A stretch of 64,000 nucleotides of DNA from Trichuris trichiura (taxonomy: Eukaryota; Nematoda; Enoplea; Trichinellida; Trichuridae), in contig JBAJFE010000042.1 of assembly GCA_037903355.1 (NCBI GenBank), positions 1,996,001 to 2,060,000 of the forward strand, in the 5' to 3' direction. The notes beneath the pieces were generated by a model. That model was given only the letters and a program-made list of their open reading frames with translations. It was not told the DNA's origin and searched no databases. The position numbers were made by a program, and so were the translations under genes. Positions 21,269-32,012 of this stretch are shown here, piece after piece (position 1 is the stretch's first letter; each line of letters begins with the position of its first letter).

Positions 21269-24129
21269 TTATTCACGATTTGCAAAGTCTAATGACTTTG
21301 TTAGGGAACAACCTTGAGCTGAAACTTTTGCTTTTGACAAGCACATTTTGTTCTTGATGCGCAGCAACCATGTGATAAGCTTGCCACAGAAAATCCTAGC
21401 AGGAAAGGCAGAACTGAAAATGAGATAAAGGTAGAATATGGTGCAGTCTAACGTGTAGCTGACTTTGTACGACAAGACAACTATGAGAAAAAAGGGTATC
21501 GCATGTGAAAACAACATGATGAAGACAACAAAGCTTGTATACTTCATGACTGCTTCTTGTCGACGAATTTGCTGTAGGCGTACCACTGGAAAGGAGGATT
21601 TTCTTGCGGCAGTTATAAATGCCGTGGCCAAGTAAATAAGGGCACTTAGGAGACTGCACAGTGCAATAGTGCAGTAATTAATTCGTACGTGAAGCGCATC
21701 CATCACCTCACCTTGGTAGCATATCTGATTTACCAACACGTTCCCGCGAAAATAAACTAATAGGATGGTTAACAGCGCGCTCATTGAACTGATCGCTACA
21801 GTTGCTACAATTAGAATGTTTGCAATTCTTTCCGTAATTCTACATGCTGGTCTCGAAACAGTGAGTGTGAGACAGTAATCCAATGACATTATCAAACCAC
21901 ATAGTGTCATGACCGGTTCTCCCACTGAGTATAAGAGAATACTAGGAACATTGATTAAGCACTGCATTGCTGTCATTAGACCATATTGAGATTCACAGAA
22001 GAAACGATGAATTAGAATCACCGCAGCGCCCACGTCACAAATCAACGTTCCACCTGAAAAGGCTGAAAATGGCCTCATTATGCACTGACAAAAACAGAAA
22101 GGAGTAGAGCATCACAGATAAAGGAAGTCATGTCGAGAAGACATCTGAGCATATGAATCTGTGAAAGCAAAGCTCAGTATTTTGTCTAATGAATTACCCA
22201 TCCGTAGCAATATAATTCTAAAGAGAAAACGCAAGCTTATCGTTCAGTTTATGGATGAGTGCCGGTTTAATTACACGCTACTGTAGGAACAAGAATAAAG
22301 CACACATCAGTTTGGCGGATGTCACTTAGTGAAACAAGTAAAACAGAGCTTACTGAAATCACCCGTTTTCCATCAGGGTTGGAAGCTGGTGAAACTTAAC
22401 AGACTATTGCTATGTCACTGTCAACACTATTAATCATGATTACTATTGTCTGAGGAGTGCATAATATGTTACTGGCTCTGCCGCTGTTGATACTTCAAAC
22501 TGGAATTTGCCTTGAGAAAATAAAATTTTAAATGTGAGCGTTACCGCAAAGGATTGCCAATTTCTATTCGATAGTTTTAAGCGCTTAACAATAAAAAAAT
22601 GTCTGGAGAGATATGCTCAAAATTCAATTGGACGGAAATTCATTTATTGAAATGTGCGTTAAAGCAGTTTCAGCAATTTTAAACGACGACACGACAGTAA
22701 GGTGAGCCTGGATATTTACGACTACCCAAGCAGGATGCAGTTGCTCTGAACAAAAATCACGACAGCTTAAGATGCGGTGATCAAAAAGAAATGGAAACCT
22801 GGATCTATGTATGGCTAGAGACCAAGGCGCATTTCCAACAAGCATGACGGAAAAAATTCAACAGGATTTTAGAGATGCAAACAGCAGAACACTCCGTATT
22901 AGAACAGAACACAGAAGCAGAATAAGTGATGCATTATGTGGAAAATGGCGCTCTTAAAGTATTAGTATTTAGTGATCTAACTAAAAGATGAAAATTTCTG
23001 GTCGTGGCTTCAATGGCACAAATAGCGTCGGATGCTAGATTTTGCATAGTAGTAATAATAGTAGCCTGTCATAAATTTTCTTTTCTTCGATAACGACTTT
23101 CAGCTGTTGTATTAAAACAAACCAACCCAGGAGCTTTTAAGCTTGCCGTGATCCCGACTTCATTGGTTAACTTCCTCCGTTGAGGAGGAAACTTGGAATA
23201 TCATTACACTTCCAAGGTCAATACCTGTTTTGGTATTTTCAATGAAAAAAGCTAAGACCACCTCATATATCTTATCTTTTACGATTAACATTAAATCATT
23301 AACGTGTAGAAGAAATCGAAACGGACATTTGAATGAATACATCCGTGAGCAACACAGCGAGCCAACTAATTCATTTTGCCAACACTGCACGCCTAGATAA
23401 CTTCATAGACCCTTTTCTCTCTCTTTATTATGGATCCTCCATTTTTCACCAGAGGGAACGGGAGACCCATAATGAAGAGAGAAAAAAACTTTATATGAAT
23501 TCTAATACCGTTAAAGAACATGTAGACATTGCATCGATTCTTATCTCCTGACAAGGTACTCACAAGAAAATTTGAACTTAACTACTGGGTTGCTTCTTTT
23601 TTATACAGATTTTGAGTCCCGTTGAAAAACTTTTATTACTAAATTCTCCGTAGCTTTCGGGTCCAAACGCGACCCGTCATCAGCGGTCTTAAATTGACGT
23701 ATGATACGTACGTAAATACGTCAATTTAAGACCGCTGATGACGGGTCGCGTTTGGACCCGAAAGCTACGGAGAATTTAGTAATAAAAGTTTTTCAACGGG
23801 ACTCAAAATCCGTATAAAAAAGAAGCAACCCAATGAAATTATACGGTCCCGTACGAAGAAACTATATCTTCAGAACTTAACTACTATTAAAAAACGGACA
23901 TGATTTGGCAAAACGAGAGTAGTCCTGCAGGAAGTGAATTTGAATTACCTGCGATAAATTTAGCTCGTTTTCTGAACGGTCTCGTAGTCAACGCTGAAAT
24001 GAACAGGGCAGCATTCGAGACGACTCCAAGGAACGCGAAAGCTAACATAAATGAACTGGATGTATAGTCCCATGGCTCCAAAGTGGCATTTGTTGCATTG
24101 TTGGTTACCATGCTTTTTGACGAAACCAT
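21269..24129 (-). CDS. Seven-transmembrane receptor, gene B (complete, two exons)
   Basis: Exon 1 (24129-23949) starts at ATG, has an N-terminal Asn-rich stretch (NNATNATL, two N-glycosylation sites) and helix 1 (FMLAFAFLGVVSNAALFISA), then RPFRKRAKFIAG. It ends in phase 1 at a GTAATT donor. Exon 2 (22053-21269) starts after TTTTCAG and gives a smooth join, FIAG to GTLICDVGAAVILIHRFF, then LLYSVGEPVMTLCG, more hydrophobic helices, a basic third loop (RLQQIRRQEAVMKY), helix 6 with HAIPFFLIVV, and a short tail ending at TAA. The total is about 321 residues, normal for a small rhodopsin-like receptor. DRY and NPxxY motifs are not obvious, which fits the divergent nematode chemoreceptor families; the ligand is unknown. 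The 1.9 kb intron carries a hammerhead fold-back (23586-23872). An alternative acceptor at 22077 would break the frame. Confidence 0.8.
23413..23487. repeat. Small hairpin
   Basis: Arms TTTTCTCTCTCTTTATTATGG (about 23413-23433) and its near-complement at 23466-23487. Located in the intron of receptor B. Confidence 0.6.
23648..23686 (-). ncRNA. Hammerhead-like ribozyme motif, copy 4
   Basis: Minus strand with the exact CTGATGA core: CCG, CTGATGA, C, GGGTC, loop, GACCC, GAAA, GCTA, CGG. H17 = A. It is the mirror of copy 5. Confidence 0.75.
23732..23770 (+). ncRNA. Hammerhead-like ribozyme motif, copy 5
   Basis: Plus strand: CCG (23732-23734), CTGATGA (23735-23741), C, stem II GGGTC/GACCC with loop GCGTTTG, GAAA (23760-23763), GCTA (23764-23767), CGG (23768-23770). 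Predicted cleavage follows 23767. Confidence 0.76.
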
Positions 24130-25333
24130 CTTTTATTCATTAATGCAGCATCGATGTCACCAGAAAAGTCTTCGAAATCCATGAGACGCCCTAAAGCTCG
24201 AAACTCTCAAGCGATCTGAAAAGTCTAAAACGAAAGCACAGAGGTGCAAATACTAACAAATCATCAATACTGCTATTTGTTACCTTTATTGTTAGCTTCC
24301 TATTGGATCAAATCTTGACCAACTTCAATATAGGGGGCTTTCAGTCAGATTTCCAATTTTCAAGTGGTAAAGAAGATCGATAAAGTCAATCAGACTGTTT
24401 TTGTATTCCGCTCTACAAGTGAAAACATTTTTAATGGGTTGGTCAAGGCTCTCACGAATTCAAAACTCCCTGCAATTTGTTTACACGGACTATTTTTAAA
24501 TTTGGATGTACATCTAAAAAAGTCTTTCTAACAAAGTTGCGCGGGGTGGTTTTGTCTTTCGGTAGAATAGCATGAGGTTTCCAAAAATTTAATTATGTGC
24601 TTTGCCTCTACCTGACAGAATTCATTATTGAGCGTTTACGGAGAAGTAAAACACGTTTATTTTGTACTTATACCAACTTCTAAAATTCTGTATCTTTCGG
24701 AGCCTCAGGCATTCCGTTGTCAACGATTACAAATACAGGCCTTGTGTGCGTTGGGTTAGTGATGTAGATTATTTTGAGTCAGGTTAGTTAAACAGCCGAA
24801 GGGTTAGGTCAGTGAGGTTTGCAATAATGGAAGCTCGGGTTCCTGTTGCTTATCGTGATGTCTTGGCGTCCTAGTTTCCCTTGGCTTCTCGTATTGTTTA
24901 CACCTGAGGAGGTCCCATGTCGTTGGCAACGTCTTGGTTCATTTGGTTTCCTTATTGTCAGCGTTAGAAGTTCTTGTATACTTCTAAATACTTACTGATC
25001 CCTTCCACTTCGTGGACAGCTTAGTAAGGAGCGGTTAATAAATGGAGCGAAGCTAACAACCAAAAACAAAACTGACCGCATAAACAAAAACAAAAACTGA
25101 AAATAACTGACCACTTTCTTATTAGTTTCATAGCCTTCCTATTATTCAATTTCTGCGTTTTTTGGATTACAGCCTGCATTAGTGTTCTCTTCAACGATGT
25201 ACCACGTCTCTTGGATCTCGTGCACTACTTCAGCTGATCTTAACAAGAACAAAATGTGGATACTACTAACAAAAATAGTCATTCCTTACCTTTTCTTTTT
25301 CCTTCGCTTTCTACTAGAATTACTGCAGTCACC

Positions 25334-25412
25334 AACCGTTTATGACTTCTCCGCACCTCCATCTTAACTTCAACCTGTTAAGGTGGAGGTGCAGGTGATG
25401 ACACAAACGGTT
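25334..25412. repeat. Hairpin-forming inverted repeat
   Basis: Arms of about 35 bp at 25334-25368 and 25377-25412 (core GCACCTCCATCTTAAC against GTTAAGGTGGAGGTGC) with a short loop. Probably a small fold-back remnant. Confidence 0.7.
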
Positions 25413-27284
25413 CTCTGGCAAAATCAAAATACGCATACAAACGGTTTGTACTTTTCCGTAAACACTCGATAATAAAATTTAAAAACGCCGTTAAAAAATT
25501 TTTTATTTTAGATCTTGCAGAATTACGTTCAATTGACAACTTTCTCGGCAGATTTAATGGTCATATATGCAAATGAAATTCATGACATTAGGATGACGTT
25601 TAAGCTCGACAAAATTAGTCCATCAAAAAATTTTGCAGTATTGCGTAAGAGTTTTGCTTTTCATTGTGATGGTGTGACTCAAGAAGTAAACATTTGTATG
25701 ACGCAAACGAAATTTTCCTTCTAGTTATTTCACCATCGTTTTGCCAGCCGCCGTATTTGATAGTCCAAAGACAATCATTCTGAGCCGCAAATTCTTCGAA
25801 AAAAGCATTTCAGCGGTTGAAGCTAAAAGGATTACATACGACATATAGTGACGGAATTGTTTCAATACGCATGCATCAAAAGGGGAGCAGACAATTCTGG
25901 AATAGAAATTTCAGCTTCAATGACCAAGTAGGTCAGAGGTCAGAGCGCCTCACGGAACATATAAGCTTAAGTCTCAGACATCGCTTGACGAAAAATGATC
26001 CACAAAAAGACGTGAGAACTCGCAGCAATTCTCGCTGCAAACAGGTCAGCTTTATACCGCGATGGAAAAGTTCTAGAAGTTCCAAAGATACTGTATCAGA
26101 TGTAGGATTTTGCCATGACGAATGACGCCATTATTTGCTTTTCGTCGTCGCCTAGCAAAGTGGAGAAAGGAAGAATAATCCTTGGCGATATACCGCGCAG
26201 TGCGTGCCGCTTAAGTCTGCGGATGTAAGGCACTTATGTCTTGCAAGATGCAGCTGGTAGATCCTAATGTTCCTTTATTTTTTCGCGGCTAATCTCGTCA
26301 ACTTCTATGGGATATTTCAAAAGCAGAGTGGGCAATTAGTTGCGTTTATGCTGTGAACGCTTACAACATTACTGCTGCTTCAGCAATCCGTTTGCCCCTA
26401 CCATACTGTATTGGCAAGGTCAAACTAGATTTACTCCGGCGAAAGCCTGTAAACGCTTTCAGAATTGAAACTTAAGCATAATTTTGCCTGCAAAACCGTC
26501 TATCATTTCTGCTTGAAAAAAAACCCTCATGCACCGCAACTGATTAAAACAACACTTGAAACGCGTTGACGAATTTCATTTAGACTGACAGACGAATGCT
26601 TCGGCACATGTTTCTTTGTTAGTTGACTGCTACAAAATTTTTTCGCAAACCTTTAACAATAGCAGCGCCATTTACGTCAATTATTGCGTAACACTTTCAA
26701 ACGCAAATTTTAGTTGCTGACTAAAATGCTTTAAAGTATAAAACGCAAGCCCAAATGTTACCGCTAATATGCATTGAATAAAGTCGCTCATGCTCAACAG
26801 TAAAGGGCATATGTTGGCAATTTAGTTTTAGCAGAAGTGAAAACAAACGTTGAAGAAATCTAGATGTTTTACGGACAGTGAAAATTACGTCTAAAATAGG
26901 CAAAAACACAGCAGCTTACCTGGTACTTAACTTCGCAACACAGTTTGCATTAAACCATTTCGAGTATGGCGTGCGCCGGCTACGCCGCAAGCAAGGGACA
27001 GTCGGGCTGCTAGTCACATTCGATGCACTAGTCATCTACGGCAATGCTGATTTTATTTCACATAATACAGAACCATCGACTTGTTGTTAAATAAACGCAC
27101 AAGAAAATTTTACTTTTTCTTCCGTTTTCCCATCCTTGACAGCAATGGAAGCTTGTAAACGGTCCTTAAAAAAGCCAAAAAGTACATTTCCTTGTCTAGC
27201 TAGCTAGCTATTGTTACATGATAACGGTAGTAACCAATATTTTGCAACCAGTTTGTTAAAAAATAGTTTTCCTTTATTTCGGAG

Positions 27285-27364
27285 CTTCCAAGGACTGTTC
27301 TTTTCCTGCCGTCAACGAACTGAACTTTCATTTCGTTGAAGACAGGATAAAAACAGTCTTGAAT
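27285..27364. repeat. Imperfect hairpin
   Basis: GACTGTTCTTTTCCTGCCG then TCAACGA near 27293-27318 pairs with TCGTTGA and AGACAGGATAAAAACAGTC at 27333-27358. Confidence 0.6.
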
Positions 27365-29085
27365 GATCCAAAACAAAAAATAGATATTTTTAAAAAACCG
27401 ATCAGTTTCGTAAATACATCATACGTATCGTTACAAGTCAGCTTTAGAACCGTTTATACGCATGTGGAAATTTAAGAACAGTCATTGATCAAATATAAGC
27501 GTATGGGAATTTGCCAGCAGAACAGAGAACACTCCACGAATTGCTAAACGAGTATACAAACAGCTCCTCCTTTGCAGATAATTTCCCCTACGCCGAACAC
27601 TGCTAAGTTATAAAGGAAAGACACTCACTTGCACGTTGTACAGATTGGAGTGAATGTGCAGAACACTGAAGTTGCAAGAAGTACAGATTAAGTAGTTTAA
27701 GTGGCAAACGTACCTGACAAACATACGGAACATACCCAAGGATTCAAAACCAACTTCTGATGGCAGCAACAAACTGGACGATAGTCAACAGATTCGACTT
27801 TTGGCAAAATTAGCTGCCGTCTGAGATTCACGGAGGGCAAGAATACAGTCTGCCAAAGCCAAAGGTAAAAAGGAAAGCCAAAACAGGTAGGTCAATGCTA
27901 AATTACCATAAGAACTGCAACTAACGTCTTCAAATCAGCGATTTTAAGATATACGCCCCCAGTAATGTCGCTAGCCTGCAAAAGTGAACATTCCAATGCT
28001 TATATTTGCGCTCTATCAAAGATTACCTGATGCATGAGCGCTGAATCAACGCCAATTGCGCAACAGTCTATAAGCGTTTTCTGCAAATCCATTTGATCAC
28101 CAACATTTTAATCATCAAACAGAAAGTACCAATTTTTGGGCTGTTGAAAATATGCTCATCAATCGACTGTAGTCGCTAGTAGTATCATCTGACGCTTTCA
28201 ACAAAAGGATTCTTGAGCTTCCATTATAAACTGAAGCATCCGCATTTTTGGAGGCTTTATTGATGCCTAAAGTTATGTCTGTAAAGGAATTGTATTGCTA
28301 AAACTAACAAGGGAGATTTTGCAGTCTACAAGGTACGAACACCTGAGACCCAATAACGAACAATCTTGCAAAAATGAAAATACTTCTCTGTATCAAGAGG
28401 CAGAATGCTAAAACATGCAATACCAAGATTTCACTTTTTGTAAATATTATACGAATGCGGAAAAACCGTCCTTTCAAGAGACTAGCGGGAAAAGATTAAA
28501 TATAACGTTGCGTGTCAGACCATGTGAATTAAAAATCGTTGCTCGGAACAGCAACAGGTCATTACTCAATTATGCAGGCAATTTGTAGCGTAATAATCAA
28601 AAGAAAAGCAATGGTAACAAAATCAGGCAATTAGAGGAACAACAAAATGGCCAAAACACTTACTAGGATTCAGCACAGTCAAAAAGCTTTTGAGGGAGAA
28701 TTCAACGCAAAAGCAGAAGCAGATGTGAGCTTTCATCATGCAACGACAGCTCATGAATAGGAAGCGCGCGTATTCACGTTTCAACGGAAAAAATGGAAAT
28801 TACGGCATATGGAACGTGCAAGAACTGGGACCAGCTTCGTTTCTTTGCAAACAGTCGCGTCACTTGAAAATTCCAGCAGAGCTCGTCGCAAACCATCTCG
28901 AATCTGGCAACTCATCGCACTTAAATTCGACTCCGTCGATATGGGGTCGCTCTTCTGCATGGAGGATTGGATCATCGTGCTAAGATTGACCAAAATATTA
29001 AGCTAATTCAAACAAAAAAGGCAAAGCGAATTTACAGTAAAACAATAAACAAGATAGATCAGCCTACAGAAAAGGGTCTTTTCTC

Positions 29086-32012
29086 CTATCGCCCCCTGAA
29101 CATACGGTATGCCGCAGAAGTAGACAATGGAAAGTAGCTATATGTGGCCATCAACAAACAATATGAGCTACAGTAGTCAGCGAATCTTTTTAAAAACGCT
29201 TTTTTCAAAGCGCGACACGTCTGTTACGTTCTTAAAATGTCCAATAGAAGCTGTAAGAGTGTTTAAAGGACTTCCGCGTCATAATTAGCCCTCGGTAAGG
29301 TCTGCGTCCCGCTGTTTGAACCAATTGTTTTCCCAACCTTGCCGGTCCCGTTTTTCACGCTTACGGAAGCCTACACTTATGCATCGCAAAAACGTGCATG
29401 AAAGGCTATAATTATCATTCAAGAACAGGAGTTGAGTACACCCGCCAAGCAACCCTCCAGTTGTTATTTCGATCTTGGTCGGTTCAAAACGTAGGCTATC
29501 CCGAGACGCCTTTTTTGCTCACGTATTTGGTGCTCAGGGTTCACTGTGACCAACAATGTAGCCAAAGCGAGATAATGTTTATCTCCTGATCTCGAAACAG
29601 TGTTTATGCAATCCTCAAAACGCAGGCTTAAACCATAACCTTCTTATTATATTCTTGCGGCTATCCCGTTTTACCATTACATAACCCAAAACATAAGGCT
29701 TGTAACTGCGGTTAGACGTAAGTAAGGCCACAGCCAGAGGGTTTGCATGCTTGCCAATAAAGCCAGAACAGGATGGCGAGTCTTTTTCCGAAAAGGAACA
29801 TGCATTTTGTGGAGCAACGGCAGGTCGTTTGCTGGAAGTGCGACCCAACGTTACGTTTCCTCACTGCATAAACTCGAGGAAATCAGCTATGATTACGGCT
29901 CACATACGCACGAGAAGGCAACGCCTACGCTTGTCGTTTTCCCTATGCGTTATCACATGTACGCCCCATTTACTGCCAGAAACAACAAACAACGAGATAC
30001 AGCTTTACTTAAATAATGAAAGGAACAAAAACATAATTTTTCCATTCCCCTCTCTGGTCAGCTTCGTAGCGTGACCGCGGGTACAGTGCCTTTTCTGGAG
30101 CAAAATTTCTTTCCCCTGTAGGAAATGCTTGACTATATCTTCATCATTAAATCTAATGCACAATTCACAGAAGTTGGTTCCATGGACTAGCATGAAAGCG
30201 GAAAATAATCCAGGCAAACTTAAAAGCGATGCAGCTTCAGCTTGTCCAGCTCATACAAATGTATTCCGCGAGCAACATGACTGGCCAGCAAAATCTTGAA
30301 AACTTCGTTGCATCGGAAAAGTCTGCGTGGCAGCATTTTTAACCGTCAGCTTTACTTCCAGCGACGTTCTGACATGTAGCTACCCACTTATAAGCAAAAC
30401 TTCAACAGCTGCATGCTGCTACGACTTCTGTTTCAATTAATGACATCGCAAGAGTCCACCCTCAGCCTGATAGCTCAATCACTTATCTCTGAAAATTCCT
30501 TCCTCTTTCTTTTTTCCGTTCTTTTGCTTCTGCCGGTCTTTTTCATAATTACAACTGGTTGCAAAGCTCCAACTGTTTAATCGCAAGCTCTATGCTTAAT
30601 TGTATTACGGAAATTCGACCCATGAAATTTCAAAAAAAAGAGAGGAATTTTCAGAGCTAAGTAGTTCAGCTGTTAGATTAAGAATAGACTTTTGTGATGT
30701 CACTAACTGATACAGAATCATAGCGGCATGCAGCTGTTAAACTTTTACTACTAAGTAAGCAGCTGTAGCTGTTTGTCAGAAAGCTGCTAGAAATAAAGCC
30801 GCCAGTAAAAGTGTTGCGACGCAGACTGTGTTTCAATACAACGAGGTCGTCAAAACTTTGCAGACCGGCCATGTCGTTCACGGAATACACTTGTACGAGT
30901 TAGACAAGCTGAAGCTGAAGCTGCTTCGCCTTTAAGTTTAACTGGATCGTTTTTTGCTTTCACGCTACTTCTGACAATCAGCTTCCGTCAGTTCTGCATC
31001 ATATTTAACGATGAAGATAAAGTCAAATATTTCTTTCAGGGGAAAAAAATTTTGCACCAGGAAAGACTCTGTACCCGCGGTCACGCTACGAAGCTGACCG
31101 GAAAGTGGAATGAAAAAATTTTCTTTTGGCGATAAACGGATCGTACATGTGATAACGCATAGAGGCAGCGGCAAGCATAGACGTTGCCTTCTTGTGCGTA
31201 TGTGAACCGTAATCATAGCTGATTTCCTCGAGCTTATGCAGTGAGGAAACGTAACGTTGGGTCGCACTTCCAGCAAACAGCCTACCGTTGCTCCACCAAA
31301 TGCATGCTCCTTTTCGGAAGAAGGCCCGCCATCCTGTTCTGGCTTTATTGGCAAGCATGCAAGCCCTTTGGTCGTTGCCTTACTTACATCTAACCGTAGT
31401 TACAAGCCTTATGTTTTGGCCTATGTAATGGTAAAACAGGACAGCCGCTAGAATATAATAAGAAGGTTGTGGATTAAGCTTGCGTTTTAGGGATTAGATA
31501 AACACTGTTTCGCGATCTGGAGATAAATGTTATTTCGCTTCGGATAACACTGTTGAACGCGATGAACCCTAAGCAGCAGCGAAATCGGCAAAGGCGTCTC
31601 AGGATAGCTCACGTTTTGAACCGATCAAGGACAAAATAACAATAGGAGGGTTGTCTGGCGAATGGACTCAAATCATGCTTCGGAACGGTAATTATAATCT
31701 TTCGTGCACATTTATGCGATGCATAAGTGCAGGCTTTGGTAAGCGCGAAAAACGGGACCTGCAAAGTTGAATAAACAATTGGCGCAAATAGAAGGACGCA
31801 TCCTGGAAAATTAATTGTGTCAAAGGAGTCTTTTAAACACTCATACAGTTACTTTTGGGCTTTTCAGGAACATAACAACCGTACCGCGCTTTGAAAAAAG
31901 CGTTTAAAAAAATTCACTGCTTACTGTAGCTCATTTTGTTAGTTGATGGCTAAATATACCTACTTTCCATTGCTTACTTCCGTGAGTAATGTGTGCTTGG
32001 AGGGGGCGATAG
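29086..32012. repeat. Large divergent inverted repeat, arms about 1.35 kb
   Basis: Left arm 29086-30455 and right arm 30690-32012 are reverse complements at roughly 75-85% identity by eye, around a spacer of about 230 bp. Both ends carry a shared CTATCGCCCCCT block (29086-29097; 32012-32001). Near 29747-29950 and 31358-31155 the match is much stronger, and in both arms one frame stays open (MLANKARTGWR...SATQRYVSSLHKLEEISYDYG), with about half of the codon changes silent. I do not recognise the product. Either it is an old palindromic duplication of a gene fragment or a fold-back transposon. Confidence 0.75.

Larger units (their letters stand above)
23574..23884. mobile_element. Fold-back element with two head-to-head hammerhead motifs
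   Basis: GAACTTAACTAC repeats directly at 23574-23585 and 23873-23884. The 287-bp insert is an almost perfect palindrome (arms 23586-23686 and 23732-23834, spacer about 45 bp that is itself partly palindromic), followed by the tail ATACGGTCCCGTACGAAG. Each arm carries one hammerhead motif, on opposite strands. It lies in the intron of receptor gene B. No protein is encoded. Arm similarity implies a recent insertion or a self-priming copy event. Confidence 0.85.
24130..29085. other. Gene-poor stretch
   Basis: No gene recognised. Contains hairpins at 25334-25412 and 27285-27364; the longest frames (for example 25817-26125) have no domain signal. Confidence 0.45.
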
